Positions 19,047 to 28,821 of a stretch of 64,000 bases of DNA are shown here, piece by piece. The translations under genes and the position numbers were made by a program. This stretch comes from Desulforhopalus singaporensis. Lineage in GTDB: Bacteria; Desulfobacterota; Desulfobulbia; Desulfobulbales; Desulfocapsaceae. The stretch's first letter is position 1; each line of letters begins with the position of its first letter. A model generated the notes under the pieces. The model worked only from the letters and a program-made list of their open reading frames with translations. It was not told the DNA's origin and did not search any database. Where the stretch lies: positions 62,001-126,000 of the forward strand of contig NZ_FNJI01000009.1 of the NCBI RefSeq assembly GCF_900104445.1, given 5' to 3'.

Positions 19047-21542
19047 TCAAACGACAATATTAACAAGTTTCTTCTTGACTGCAATCACCTTTTTAATCGG
19101 TTTTTCGTCAATGAATTTAATTGTTTTTGCATCGGCCAGCGCGAGTTCCTTGAGGGCTTCGTCGCTGATATCGGCTTCTACTTCCAACCGGGATCTGACC
19201 TTGCCGTTTACCTGAACGACGATAGTCAAAAGATCCTCCTTGGCGGCCACTTGGTCGAACTGGGGCCAGATATGATCCTCGATTGAGCTGGTCTTGCCGC
19301 TCTTTTGCCACATTTCCGAGGCAAAGTGTGGAACCATGGGCGACATGAGCAGCAGCAGTACCGAAACCGCTTCCGCTGCTACCTCCGGCTCGAGGTTGTC
19401 CCGGTTGTTGTCGCCGACACTCGAACTCAAGGTGTTGAACAGCTCCATCATCGCGCTAATGGCGGTATTGAAATGAAAATTCTGCTCAATGGAGTCGGTC
19501 ACTCTCTTTATCGTCTGATGGGTCTTGCGGTGCAGAGCTTTGCCGGCTTCGCTTAAATTCTCAGGAATCTCGGTGAATTGGTTGTCGACAAGATCGACAT
19601 TTGCAAGGATGAACCGGTGTACCCGGTTAAGAAATCGGGACGCGCCTTCAACCCCCTGGGAGCTCCATTCCAGGTCCCTTTCCGGCGGGGCGGCGAACAG
19701 ACTGAAAAGCCGTACCGTATCGGCCCCGTACTCCATGATAAGGTCATTTGGATCAACCACATTGCCTTTTGATTTCGACATCTTGGAACCGTCTTTGATA
19801 ACCATTCCCTGGGTCAGCAAGTTAGAGAACGGTTCGTCAAAGTCAAGATATCCCAGGTCTCTGAGAACTTTCACGAAAAAACGTGAGTAGAGCAGGTGCA
19901 AAATGGCGTGCTCCACGCCGCCGATGTATTGATCGACGGGGAGCCAGTAGGATGCCTTGTCCTTATCCACAAGACTGTTGGTGTCCCGGGGAGAGGCAAA
20001 CCGGGCGAAATACCACGAAGACTCCATAAAGGTGTCCATGGTGTCGGTCTCCCGTCTGGCATCCCCGCCGCATGCGGGGCACTTGGCGGCGATAAAGGAC
20101 GGCCGCTGATGCAGGGGAACACAGGTGGTGTTGGTGTCGCGGTCTTCGGGAAGCAGGACCGGCAATTCATCATCTGCCACCGGCTGAACTCCGCATTTGT
20201 CGCAGTGGATCATTGGGATCGGCGCCCCCCAGTACCGCTGCCTGGAGATTCCCCAGTCGCGCAACCGGTACGTTACATGGGCGGAGCCGAAGCTGTTTTC
20301 CGTGGCAAAATCGATTATTGCCTGCTGCGCCTTGAGCGAATCCATGCCGTCAAACGTGCCGGAGTTGGTCAGCAGCCCGGGGACGGTAGACGCTTCCTCC
20401 ATGCTGTGCGGGTCAAGGACAGTTCCTTCCGGGACAACCACCGGTTCGATATCGAGCCCGTATTTCCTGGCAAATTCGAAGTCTCTCTGGTCATGGGCGG
20501 GCACGGCCATGACCGCCCCGGTGCCGTACTCCATCAGCACGAAATTTGCGATATAAATCGGCACTTTTTTGCCGCTGAAGGGGTTGATACAGTAACGTCC
20601 GGTAAAAATCCCTTTCTTTTCTGGTTCTTCGTCTATTCTCTGCCGCTGCTTCTCGGTGATGATGTCGGTTATAAACGAGCTGATTTCCTTCCTGTTCGGT
20701 ACTTCCTTGATCAATTCTTCCACAAGGGGGTGTTCCGGGGCAATCGACATGAAGGTGACGCCGAATATGGTGTCGGGCCTGGTAGTGAAGATGGCAATTT
20801 TGGTGTCGGACTGATCAACCTTGAATTCGCAATTGAGACCGGTCGATTTCCCGATCCAGTTGCGCTGCATGGTCACAACTTTTTCCGGCCAGCCGGTGAG
20901 GGTGTCCAGATCCTGTAACAGTTCTTCGGCATAGTCGGTGATCTTGAAGAACCAGCCGTTCATTTTTCGCGGTGTAACCGGCTCGTCGCACCGCCAGCAT
21001 ACCCCGTCGATGACCTGTTCGTTGGCCAGCACAGTCTGGCATGATTCGCACCAGTTGACGGTGGTCACCTTTTGGTAAACCAGTCCTTTTTGATACATCT
21101 CGATAAACAGCCGCTGTTCCCACTCATAGTACTTGGGGTTACAGGTGGCAATTTCCCTGGACCAGTCGTAGGAAAGCCCCAGCTGTTTGAGCTGGTTGCG
21201 CATGTAGTCGATGTTGGAGTAGGTCCAGTCCGCAGGGTGACTGTTGTTTTTCTGCGCCGCATTCTCGGCAGGAAGGCCGAAAGCGTCCCAGCCCATGGGA
21301 TGAAGCACATTGTAGCCGCGCATTCTCTTGTAGCGTGCCACTACATCGCCGATTGAATAATTGCGAACGTGCCCCATATGGATTCTGCCGGAAGGATAGG
21401 GGAACATTTCCAGGACATAGTATTTTTCCTTGTCGTCGTCCTCAAACACCTTGTAGGTTTCTTCTCGTTCCCACTGATTCTGCCACTTCTGCTCAATGGA
21501 TTTAAAATCGTACTTACTGGGAGCATCGCTCTCTCTGGTCAT
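19047..21542 (-). CDS. leuS: Leucyl-tRNA synthetase
   Basis: This class I synthetase has 831 residues. The HIGH signature appears as HMGH at 55-58 and KMSKSKGN lies near 586-593. The WDAFGLPAENAA segment, the editing-domain insertion (YGTGAVMAVPAHDQRD) and the tRNA-binding C-terminus are present. It charges tRNA-Leu. The order dnaB-leuS-lptE is on one strand; leuS next to lptE is a common arrangement in Gram-negative bacteria. Confidence 0.98.
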   Translation of the reverse strand: MTRESDAPSKYDFKSIEQKWQNQWEREETYKVFEDDDKEKYYVLEMFPYPSGRIHMGHVRNYSIGDVVARYKRMRGYNVLHPMGWDAFGLPAENAAQKNNSHPADWTYSNIDYMRNQLKQLGLSYDWSREIATCNPKYYEWEQRLFIEMYQKGLVYQKVTTVNWCESCQTVLANEQVIDGVCWRCDEPVTPRKMNGWFFKITDYAEELLQDLDTLTGWPEKVVTMQRNWIGKSTGLNCEFKVDQSDTKIAIFTTRPDTIFGVTFMSIAPEHPLVEELIKEVPNRKEISSFITDIITEKQRQRIDEEPEKKGIFTGRYCINPFSGKKVPIYIANFVLMEYGTGAVMAVPAHDQRDFEFARKYGLDIEPVVVPEGTVLDPHSMEEASTVPGLLTNSGTFDGMDSLKAQQAIIDFATENSFGSAHVTYRLRDWGISRQRYWGAPIPMIHCDKCGVQPVADDELPVLLPEDRDTNTTCVPLHQRPSFIAAKCPACGGDARRETDTMDTFMESSWYFARFASPRDTNSLVDKDKASYWLPVDQYIGGVEHAILHLLYSRFFVKVLRDLGYLDFDEPFSNLLTQGMVIKDGSKMSKSKGNVVDPNDLIMEYGADTVRLFSLFAAPPERDLEWSSQGVEGASRFLNRVHRFILANVDLVDNQFTEIPENLSEAGKALHRKTHQTIKRVTDSIEQNFHFNTAISAMMELFNTLSSSVGDNNRDNLEPEVAAEAVSVLLLLMSPMVPHFASEMWQKSGKTSSIEDHIWPQFDQVAAKEDLLTIVVQVNGKVRSRLEVEADISDEALKELALADAKTIKFIDEKPIKKVIAVKKKLVNIVV

Positions 21543-21621
21543 GGTTTTTCGCCTCTGTCGTAACTTTATGCTGTATTGTGTACTCTGTTATTGATGCTGT
21601 TTCGGTGTTGCTGCAACCATT

Positions 21622-23010
21622 TTACTGTTCGTAATCTCCAGGTTCGTCAAAGGTACTCATATTTTCAAACATGGTGTACTCCTTGATGAACGCAAGCCTG
21701 GAGACACCGGTCGGCCCGTTTCTCTGTTTACCGATAATTATCTCCGCCGTTCCTCTTTCCGGGTTGTCTTCTGCCTTGTTATACACTTCGTCGCGGTAGA
21801 TAAAGCAGATCACATCGGCATCTTGCTCAATGGCACCGGACTCGCGAAGATCAGACATCATGGGCCTTTTGTCGGTTCTGCTCTCAAGACCCCTGTTGAG
21901 CTGGGAAAGGGCTATCACCGGTACATTGTGTTCCTTGGCGAGGGCCTTGAGGGATCTGGAAATTTCACTGATCTCCTGGGTCCTGTTTTCGGTGGTGCGT
22001 CCCCGCATGAGCTGCAGGTAGTCGACGATGATAAGGCCGATATCGTTCTGGGATGCGAGTCGTCTCACCTTGGCGCGCATCTCGAGAACGGTTATGGCCG
22101 GGGTGTCGTCGATAAATACCGGGGCTTCGCTCAGCATGCCCACGGCACGGGTGAGCTTTGGCCAATCCTCGCTGCGGAGCTTACCGGTACGTATGCGCTG
22201 CGAATCGATACGACCGACGGAGCTGAGAAGCCTCATTACCAGCTGTTCCTTGGACATTTCAAGGCTGAAGACTGCAACCCCTGTCTTCTCGATGAGCGCT
22301 GCATGCTGCGCTATATTCATGGCAAATGAGGTCTTCCCCATTGAAGGTCGGGCTGCGAGAATGATCAGGTCGGAAGGCTGGAGTCCGGCGGTCATTTTGT
22401 CGATTTCAAAATACCCGGTAGGTACTCCGGTGATCAGTTCCTTGCGTTTGTACAGCTGTTCCACCGTGGCAAAAGCTTTGGGGACAATAGATTTGATATG
22501 GGTGAAGTGCTGCTCTCCCTTGCTGCCAGCTATATCGAAGATAGCCTGCTCCGCTTCATCGACCAGCAGACCGATATCGTTCTGCTCCTCATAACACCTC
22601 TGGGCGATATCGCTGTTGACCAGAATTAATCTTCTGAGGATCGATTTTTCCCTTATGATCTTGGCATAGCTGAGGATATTCGAAGTGACCGGCACCATTG
22701 AAGTGAGCATTGCCAGATAGGCTGCGCCGCCGGCTTTTTCCAGTCTGTTGGTGTTGCTCAACAGGTTGGAAACGGTAAGCAGGTCCTGCGGTTCATTTTT
22801 CTCGAAAAGATCAACTATCGCTTCATAAATGAGTTTATGGCCATCTTTATAGAAGTCTTCCGGCTTGATTATTTCAAGTACGGTGCCGAGTAGATTGTCC
22901 TTGAGCAGGATGGATCCCAGCACGGCCTGTTCGGCCTCAACGTTTTGCGGAGGCAGTTTTGCAGGCATAGCAGACGGTGTCGATCCGGTGGTGATGGCGT
23001 CTCTGGTCAT
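21622..23010 (-). CDS. dnaB: Replicative DNA helicase DnaB
   Basis: An N-terminal all-helical domain (PPQNVEAEQAVLGSILL) is followed by a RecA-like hexameric helicase with Walker A ARPSMGKTSFA near residue 221. Walker B (LIIVDYLQLM) and the KNRNGPTG-type loop (GKQRNGPTG) are present. I chose ATG at 23010; a TTG 21 bases upstream lies in an AT run that may be promoter. It follows the rplI operon, as is usual, but a strong terminator separates them. Confidence 0.96.
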   Translation of the reverse strand: MTRDAITTGSTPSAMPAKLPPQNVEAEQAVLGSILLKDNLLGTVLEIIKPEDFYKDGHKLIYEAIVDLFEKNEPQDLLTVSNLLSNTNRLEKAGGAAYLAMLTSMVPVTSNILSYAKIIREKSILRRLILVNSDIAQRCYEEQNDIGLLVDEAEQAIFDIAGSKGEQHFTHIKSIVPKAFATVEQLYKRKELITGVPTGYFEIDKMTAGLQPSDLIILAARPSMGKTSFAMNIAQHAALIEKTGVAVFSLEMSKEQLVMRLLSSVGRIDSQRIRTGKLRSEDWPKLTRAVGMLSEAPVFIDDTPAITVLEMRAKVRRLASQNDIGLIIVDYLQLMRGRTTENRTQEISEISRSLKALAKEHNVPVIALSQLNRGLESRTDKRPMMSDLRESGAIEQDADVICFIYRDEVYNKAEDNPERGTAEIIIGKQRNGPTGVSRLAFIKEYTMFENMSTFDEPGDYEQ

Positions 23011-23070
23011 GGGCTGGCTCTTTGGGGCCAATATATATAAGTTGTGTTGTGGGGTTTATACCAAGGGGTC

Positions 23071-23116
23071 ATTAAACAAAAACACACCAGGAAGGTCAAC
23101 CCTCTTGGTGTGTTTT
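23071..23116 (-). terminator. Terminator of the rpsF-rpsR-rplI operon
   Basis: A perfect 11-bp stem, 23079-23089 with 23106-23116, is followed on the minus strand by TTTTTGTTT. It lies about 75 bases after the rplI stop and before dnaB. Confidence 0.88.
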
Positions 23117-23192
23117 CAGCAAGCCTCTGTCGCTTCTTTGATAAAACTCCAAGCGTGACAGATTTTTTTTAGTCAGGTTACACTGACTGCTG

Positions 23193-23645
23193 TTATTTGG
23201 CTTTCAGTGGGACAACCTTTACTGAAATCTCTGCGGAAACGTTAAAGCCGACTTTGACAGTGACACTGGTATCCCCAAGAGTTTTGATCGGATCGGCCAG
23301 AAGGATCTGGCGCTTGTCCAGTTTGACGTCAAGTTCGGCAAGCTTGGCACAGATGTCGGTGTTGGAGACCGAACCGAACAGTCTTTCGTCATCGCCGGCC
23401 AGCTGTTCGATCACAACCTCGATGCCGGATATCTTCTTGGCGATGGCCTCGGCATTTTTCTGGTCCGCTGCGCGCCGCGCCTCGATGGCAGCCTTGTTTT
23501 CTTCAAGTATTTTAAGATTTTCCGCTGTGGCGGCTACCGCCTTGCCCTGAGGAAGAAGATAGTTCCTGCCGTAACCGTCTTTAACAGTTACCACGTCTCC
23601 TTCAAATCCGAGAGAACTGATTGTTTCTTTTAAGATGAGTTCCAT
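23193..23645 (-). CDS. rplI: 50S ribosomal protein bL9
   Basis: The 150-residue protein has the bL9 N-terminal domain (MELILKETISSLGFEGDVV then KDGYGRNYLLPQGKA), the long connecting helix and the C-terminal RNA-binding domain. It ends the rpsF-rpsR-DUF2232-rplI operon. Confidence 0.98.
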   Translation of the reverse strand: MELILKETISSLGFEGDVVTVKDGYGRNYLLPQGKAVAATAENLKILEENKAAIEARRAADQKNAEAIAKKISGIEVVIEQLAGDDERLFGSVSNTDICAKLAELDVKLDKRQILLADPIKTLGDTSVTVKVGFNVSAEISVKVVPLKAK

Positions 23646-23715
23646 TTTTTTAAACTCCTTTGGCTATATGAATCGATAAGCGTATTTTCAGCAGCTTATA
23701 TTTTTTAGTTGTATG

Positions 23716-24684
23716 TTAGGGGGTGATCGCCTTGTTGCGCTTTATTCTTCTGTAGTCAAACCATATGTCGGTTACTCCCAAAAAGAGCAGAATCACGGTG
23801 CCAAACGATTGCAGCACCAGCATCACATAAAAGAATGCTTTCAAAAGAACGGGAACCTTCCATTTGTTCAGGTAGAACACCACTACGGCCAGACCCTGAA
23901 AGCAATATACGATACTTAGCAGGAAAAGTCCGTTTATACCGACTGCCCTTGGCAGATGGATGGGGATTATTACACATGCACCAAAAATAATCCCCATCCA
24001 GATGAGCCGTTCAGGCAGTTGCCACATGGCATAGGGCAACCACGGAGCCTTGTCGTGATGCCTCAGCAGCAGGTTGTTGCCGACCACCATGGTAAACCAG
24101 GTGAGGGTAATGATCACCCCGCCGAGAATAGAGGGCATCACAAGCGGAACAACAGCCTGTACCTGGAGCAGTAACTGCTCAACCATCACCAGGCTTTCTG
24201 CTGAAACTTCATCGCTTTGCCGGTAATACTGAATGGTCTCGTTTATAGTGCTGTCAATACTGGCCAGCAGGTCGGCGTAGGGTGACCCTCCTGATATGAT
24301 GGAGTAGGCCGCGATAACAACAATCCAGCTCAGACCGAGGGTCGCGCAGGCCTTCAGACCGCTGAGTGCCGGAGAGTTCTTTTTTTTTGCAGCGCTGAAA
24401 AGAACGCCTCCGCCAAGCATAAGTATTGCTGAAAAAATAATCAGGTCGAAATGGTTCAGCAACAGAAGGACTACCCCTGAAAGAATACCAGCGGTGACAA
24501 GGAACCTCTTGCCGGTATGTTCTCCGAACCTGCTGAGGATATAGAACGAAAGCAGGGGCAGCAGCATATGCGTCCACCCGAACATTGACCAATATATACC
24601 CGGCAGAATAATGACCAGACACGATATCGCTAGCGTCTGAAGGATTTGGGTCAGTTCCGGTCCGGTCTGTTCCTGGTTCACCAC
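23716..24684 (-). CDS. YybS-like DUF2232 membrane protein
   Basis: The 322-residue protein has about eight hydrophobic segments and a short basic tail (YRRIKRNKA). Its position between rpsR and rplI, and its size, match the DUF2232/YybS family. That family commonly sits in this ribosomal operon, and its function is unknown. The start codon is ATG. Confidence 0.82.
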   Translation of the reverse strand: MVNQEQTGPELTQILQTLAISCLVIILPGIYWSMFGWTHMLLPLLSFYILSRFGEHTGKRFLVTAGILSGVVLLLLNHFDLIIFSAILMLGGGVLFSAAKKKNSPALSGLKACATLGLSWIVVIAAYSIISGGSPYADLLASIDSTINETIQYYRQSDEVSAESLVMVEQLLLQVQAVVPLVMPSILGGVIITLTWFTMVVGNNLLLRHHDKAPWLPYAMWQLPERLIWMGIIFGACVIIPIHLPRAVGINGLFLLSIVYCFQGLAVVVFYLNKWKVPVLLKAFFYVMLVLQSFGTVILLFLGVTDIWFDYRRIKRNKAITP

Positions 24685-24710
24685 AATATGTTCCTGGCAA
24701 TTGTTTCAGG

Positions 24711-24956
24711 TTACCCCTGGGACGAACCGGAGTACGGCAAAAATGCAATTTGCCGGGCCCGCTTAATCGCCTCACAAAGCTGCCGCTGGTGGGTTGCACA
24801 GGTTCCAACTATGCGGCGGGGAATGATTTTGCCGCGTTCGCTGACAAAATTCCGTAGTGTCTTAACATCTTTATAATCGATGACCAGCTCTTTGTCAGAG
24901 CAGAATCTGCAGGTTTTTCTACGGGAAAAAAGTTTTTTCTGAGGTCTTGCTGCCAT
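24711..24956 (-). CDS. rpsR: 30S ribosomal protein bS18 (cysteine-bearing form)
   Basis: The 81-residue bS18 has the typical [17 protein letters not shown] core. It keeps C16, C19, C53 and C61 with H56, which suggests the zinc-ligand form of S18 rather than the cysteine-free form. It follows rpsF, with which its product pairs on the 30S platform. Confidence 0.98.
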   Translation of the reverse strand: MAARPQKKLFSRRKTCRFCSDKELVIDYKDVKTLRNFVSERGKIIPRRIVGTCATHQRQLCEAIKRARQIAFLPYSGSSQG

Positions 24957-25004
24957 GGTTTACCCTCCTCTTGGGTTATATATGATCAAAAAATTATCTG
25001 GTTA

Positions 25005-25418
25005 TCATTCCAACTCGGACTCATCCGCCGTCTCAACCTCTTCACCTTCCTCATCAGCTGCAGCCTCTGCGGCGAGAGCCTGTTTCTCCGACAAGGCTGC
25101 GAGAGCCTGCTCGATTTCTTCAGCATCTATCGTTTCCGCAGTCTTGACAGTCATGTATTTCATGACGGAATCGTCGATCCTGAATTTACGTTCTATCTCC
25201 GCAACAGCAGCCGGGGTGCCGGCGTAATCGCAGTAGACGTAAAATCCGAGACTCTCTTTTTTAATGAGATACGCAAGTTTTTTGAGGCCCCACTTGTTGA
25301 TTTCAATAATGGAACCTTTCTCATCGGTGATGATGTCAGTTGTATAACCGATAATTCTGTTGATCTCTTCTTCCCCGACATTGGGTCTTAGAATAAAGAT
25401 CGTTTCGTACCTTCTCAT
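25005..25418 (-). CDS. rpsF: 30S ribosomal protein bS6
   Basis: The first ~95 residues are the bS6 ferredoxin-like fold (MRRYETIFILRP, WGLKKLAYLIKKE). The rest is a Glu/Ala-rich acidic tail of ~35 residues. The ribosome-binding site GGAGGAAA precedes the ATG. It is the first gene of its operon and has a strong promoter and a structured leader. Confidence 0.98.
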   Translation of the reverse strand: MRRYETIFILRPNVGEEEINRIIGYTTDIITDEKGSIIEINKWGLKKLAYLIKKESLGFYVYCDYAGTPAAVAEIERKFRIDDSVMKYMTVKTAETIDAEEIEQALAALSEKQALAAEAAADEEGEEVETADESELE

Positions 25419-25580
25419 GATTTCCTCCTCGTGGACTCATGGTTTTCTGGAAAGATTCTTTCCATAGTTTTCGGCCCTCGCGCTTTGCTTATGGCAGAGA
25501 GCGAGAAGGGACACAACAACCCCTGTCGTTGTGTATACTTAGCGGACTGTTCATTGTAAAAGTTCAGCCCTGACAGTAAA
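25419..25580 (-). promoter_or_regulatory. Candidate S6:S18 autoregulatory leader of rpsF
   Basis: The minus-strand leader folds into a perfect 10-bp hairpin with a four-base loop at 25511-25534. A second stem (25475-25481 with 25501-25509, two-base bulge) is followed directly by CCGA (25471-25474). In several phyla the S6:S18 complex binds a CCG-containing stem in its own mRNA and represses translation. The match here is by eye. Confidence 0.5.
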
Positions 25581-25588
25581 AACTGGAT

Positions 25589-25617
25589 ATAATACCGGGA
25601 GCAAATAATTGTGTCAA
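25589..25617 (-). promoter_or_regulatory. Sigma-70 promoter of the rpsF operon
   Basis: On the minus strand a perfect TTGACA (25612-25617) is 17 bases from TATTAT (25589-25594). The -35 box overlaps the mazG stop codon. This leaves a leader of about 165 bases before rpsF. Confidence 0.8.
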
Positions 25618-26009
25618 ATGTATTTTTTTTTCTTTTCCTCTGCCTTGATTGCATTCCACTGGGCGGTCAGTTCGGCTTCGTCGCTGTAGGTAGTGCCTGC
25701 AAACACGTGGGGGTGACGACGGATTAATTTTTCATTTATATCATTGATTACCTCGTCAAGAGTAAATAAATTTTCACCAGCGTGAATCTCTGACAACATC
25801 AGGATTATATAGAGCAGGTCACCAAGCTCCTCGCGTATCCCGACGCGCTGGTTCTGCTCGAGTGCTTCGGTCAGTTCCTGGCACTCCGACTTGAGATATT
25901 TCACCATTGAGAGGGCTGTCTGTTTTTTGTCCCACGGACATCCGTGTTCACCTCTGAGGATCCTGATAGTTTCGAGAAGAGATTGTAAGTTTTGGTTTGT
26001 TTGGGTCAT
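25614..26009 (-). CDS. mazG: MazG-family nucleotide pyrophosphohydrolase
   Basis: The single MazG domain of 131 residues has the metal-binding helices ECQELTEAL and REELGDLLYIILM and the N-terminal LRGEHGCPWDKKQT motif. It hydrolyses NTPs to NMP and pyrophosphate, probably cleaning the nucleotide pool. It is half the length of E. coli MazG, which has two repeats. It starts at an ATG and lies upstream of rpsF on the same strand. Confidence 0.93.
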   Translation of the reverse strand: MTQTNQNLQSLLETIRILRGEHGCPWDKKQTALSMVKYLKSECQELTEALEQNQRVGIREELGDLLYIILMLSEIHAGENLFTLDEVINDINEKLIRRHPHVFAGTTYSDEAELTAQWNAIKAEEKKKKYI

Positions 26010-26320
26010 TTCTAGTATAAATTGTTAGGTGGGTTGAGTTTACTGACGAGGGTTGTTTTTTGTAAAGGCATCGAATTTATAACACGTTTTTTTTGCCACG
26101 TTGTAGTAAAAAAGGTTGACAAGGCGCTCCGTTGCAGATATTTCTTGTAGTAGAAGCTGTTGTCAGGCTTTGGTGTACCCCCTCCCCTACAGTACAGCAT
26201 TACAGCTCGGTGTCAATTACATGGCACTTTATACATAAATCCAGGATAAAATATCGGCTGGCGCCGAGAGTGTTTCGGCGACTTGAATGTCGACAAATTA
26301 ACCAAGCATTGTCGAGGGTT
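26010..26320. other. Divergent intergenic region without a gene
   Basis: This AT-rich spacer separates mazG (minus) from the AP2-like gene (plus). Weak open frames on both strands lack ribosome-binding sites. A perfect -35 box is noted separately at 26116. Confidence 0.5.
26116..26144 (+). promoter_or_regulatory. Possible promoter of the AP2-like gene
   Basis: A perfect TTGACA (26116-26121) is 17 bases from TATTTC (26139-26144). The -10 box is poor, and the leader to the start codon would be ~170 bases. Confidence 0.3.
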
Positions 26321-26770
26321 ATGATGGAAGAAGACAAGAAACAGAAAATACTTTTGGAAAAACACAAGGATATAGCTAGGATCGACCAGGAGTCGAAGAG
26401 AACGCACGGCTGGTATGTCCGGGTTCGCTTTCTTGGTAAAACCCACTCGAAGTTCTTTTCCGACAGGAAGTGCGGCGGGAGATATTCCAGCCTTCTTTCC
26501 GCAATCAGCTGGCGAGATAAGACCGAAAAAAAGCTGGGAAAGGTGCGGACCAACAAACACATGGTCACCGTCTCCAACTCCGGAACCGGAGTGGTAGGGG
26601 TGAGACTCAATGAGAAACTCAATCGCTACGAAGTGAGCTGGGTCACCCACCAAGGGAAACAGGGCAAGACCTCCGTGTCTATTGCCAAGCACGGCAAAAA
26701 AGCCGCATTTGCAAGAGCCTGTGCCATTCGAGCGGAGAAGGAAAAAGCACGGCTGTCTTACGGCGGATAG
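26321..26770 (+). CDS. AP2-domain-like DNA-binding protein
   Basis: The 149-residue basic protein starts at ATG 26321 (or 26324) with GAGGG just upstream; the frame is open further 5' but that part does not look coding. Residues ~88-145 (GVVGVRLNEKLNRYEVSW then KHGKKAAFARA) have the AP2/integrase-type fold pattern: a three-strand sheet with conserved G and W, then a helix. Residues ~28-70 (GWYVRVRFLGKTHSKFFS then RYSSLLSAISWRD) look like a second, degenerate copy. Bacterial AP2 domains are often linked to homing endonucleases or phage proteins, but no nuclease domain is visible. Function unknown; probably binds DNA. Confidence 0.7.
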   Translation: MMEEDKKQKILLEKHKDIARIDQESKRTHGWYVRVRFLGKTHSKFFSDRKCGGRYSSLLSAISWRDKTEKKLGKVRTNKHMVTVSNSGTGVVGVRLNEKLNRYEVSWVTHQGKQGKTSVSIAKHGKKAAFARACAIRAEKEKARLSYGG

Positions 26771-26797
26771 ATTCCTTCGGAGACAAGAGGGCGTTTC

Positions 26798-26846
26798 AAA
26801 CCCCTATAGCGGACAGACTATGACGCTAAAGGGGTTTTTTGTTTTT
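26798..26846 (+). terminator. Terminator of the AP2-like gene
   Basis: A 14-bp stem with one mismatch (AAACCCCTATAGCG with CGCTAAAGGGGTTT) is followed by TTTTTTGTTTTT. Confidence 0.9.
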
Positions 26847-26886
26847 CTGAAAGAAGGATTAAAAAGCTGTTAAGTGTTGAATTATG

Positions 26887-26916
26887 TTGACAGTGGCCTG
26901 GAGAAACTGTTAAATA
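26887..26916 (+). promoter_or_regulatory. Sigma-70 promoter of the rplU operon
   Basis: A perfect TTGACA (26887-26892) is 18 bases from TAAATA (26911-26916), or 17 from TTAAAT. The leader then contains a small AGTTTTT/AAAAACT hairpin before the rplU ribosome-binding site (AGAGAGG). Confidence 0.72.
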
Positions 26917-26989
26917 CGGGGTTCTTGCAATATTTCATAACGTAGTTTTTTACTAAAAACTGAGTAGTACTTTTCAGAGAGGTATATAT

Positions 26990-27301
26990 ATGTATGCGAT
27001 TATACGTACGGGCGGCAAACAATATCAGGTTGCCTGCGGAGACCAGGTTCGGGTGGAAAAACTCGAAGGAAATGTTGGCGACAGTGTAGATCTGGATGAT
27101 GTATTGATGGTCGTCGACGGAGACGAGGTGAAAATAGGACAGCCTGTGCTCGATAATGCAAAGGTCACTGCCAAGATCGCAGAGCAGGGTAAAGGCAAAA
27201 AGGTAATCGTCTTCAAGAAGAAGCGCCGTAAGGGATATCGCTTGAAAAGAGGCCACAGACAGGCTTATACCGCTTTGAAGATAGAAGAAATATCAGCGTA
27301 A
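26990..27301 (+). CDS. rplU: 50S ribosomal protein bL21
   Basis: The 103-residue protein starts MYAIIRTGGKQYQV and ends with the KKRRKGYRLKRGHRQ RNA-binding segment of bL21. It leads the rplU-rpmA-obgE order that is widespread in bacteria. Confidence 0.98.
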   Translation: MYAIIRTGGKQYQVACGDQVRVEKLEGNVGDSVDLDDVLMVVDGDEVKIGQPVLDNAKVTAKIAEQGKGKKVIVFKKKRRKGYRLKRGHRQAYTALKIEEISA

Positions 27302-27367
27302 ATGCGTTACAGATATTAACATAGAGTTGAATCCAGCCTGGTGAACGGCTGACAAAAGGAGTAGAAG

Positions 27368-27625
27368 ATGGCTCATAAGAAAGCAGGTGGTAGTTCGAGG
27401 AACGGACGTGACAGTGCGGGTCAGCGTCGGGGAGTTAAGAGATTCGGAGGCCAGGTGGTTAAGGCCGGTAACATCCTCGTTCGGCAGCTGGGAACCAAAA
27501 TCCATCCCGGAACAAATGTAGGTTGTGGTCGTGATTACACGCTTTTCGCCAAGGTTGACGGTGTCGTCAAGTACGAAGATTTCGGCAAAAACAAAAAGCG
27601 TGTCAGTGTATATCCTGCTGCTTGA
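27368..27625 (+). CDS. rpmA: 50S ribosomal protein bL27
   Basis: The 85-residue protein has the conserved N-terminus [16 protein letters not shown] that reaches the peptidyl-transferase centre, and [20 protein letters not shown]. There is no N-terminal propeptide of the Firmicutes type. AAAGGAG precedes the ATG. Confidence 0.98.
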   Translation: MAHKKAGGSSRNGRDSAGQRRGVKRFGGQVVKAGNILVRQLGTKIHPGTNVGCGRDYTLFAKVDGVVKYEDFGKNKKRVSVYPAA

Positions 27626-27688
27626 TTAATTACGTAGTATTATACTGTTCCTGAAGTTGCAACCAGGCAGCTTGGCAGGAGATGATGG

Positions 27689-27728
27689 AGCTCGACCTCA
27701 ATTCTGATTGAAGGTCGAGCTTTTTTTT
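27689..27728 (+). terminator. Terminator after rpmA
   Basis: The stem AGCTCGACCT-CAAT pairs with ATTGA-AGGTCGAGCT, with one bulged base and a four-base loop, followed by eight Ts. It lies between rpmA and obgE, so obgE either is read through or has its own promoter. Confidence 0.9.
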
Positions 27729-27735
27729 GCTTTAA

Positions 27736-28758
<1,023 letters not shown>

Positions 28759-28821
28759 TTAAAAATAAAAACCGTCAAGAAAACCTGCTCCTTGAACAGC
28801 CGTGCCAACCGTGAGGATAAT

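Noticed and set aside
19896-20918. 340-codon open frame on the plus strand
   Set aside because: It lies wholly antisense to leuS and has no domain or ribosome-binding site.
25415-25654. 79-codon minus-strand open frame upstream of rpsF
   Set aside because: It spans the promoter and structured leader of rpsF and has no ribosome-binding site.
26132-26320. N-terminal extension of the AP2-like frame
   Set aside because: It crosses the intergenic region, lacks a ribosome-binding site, and the ATG at 26321 has GAGGG upstream.
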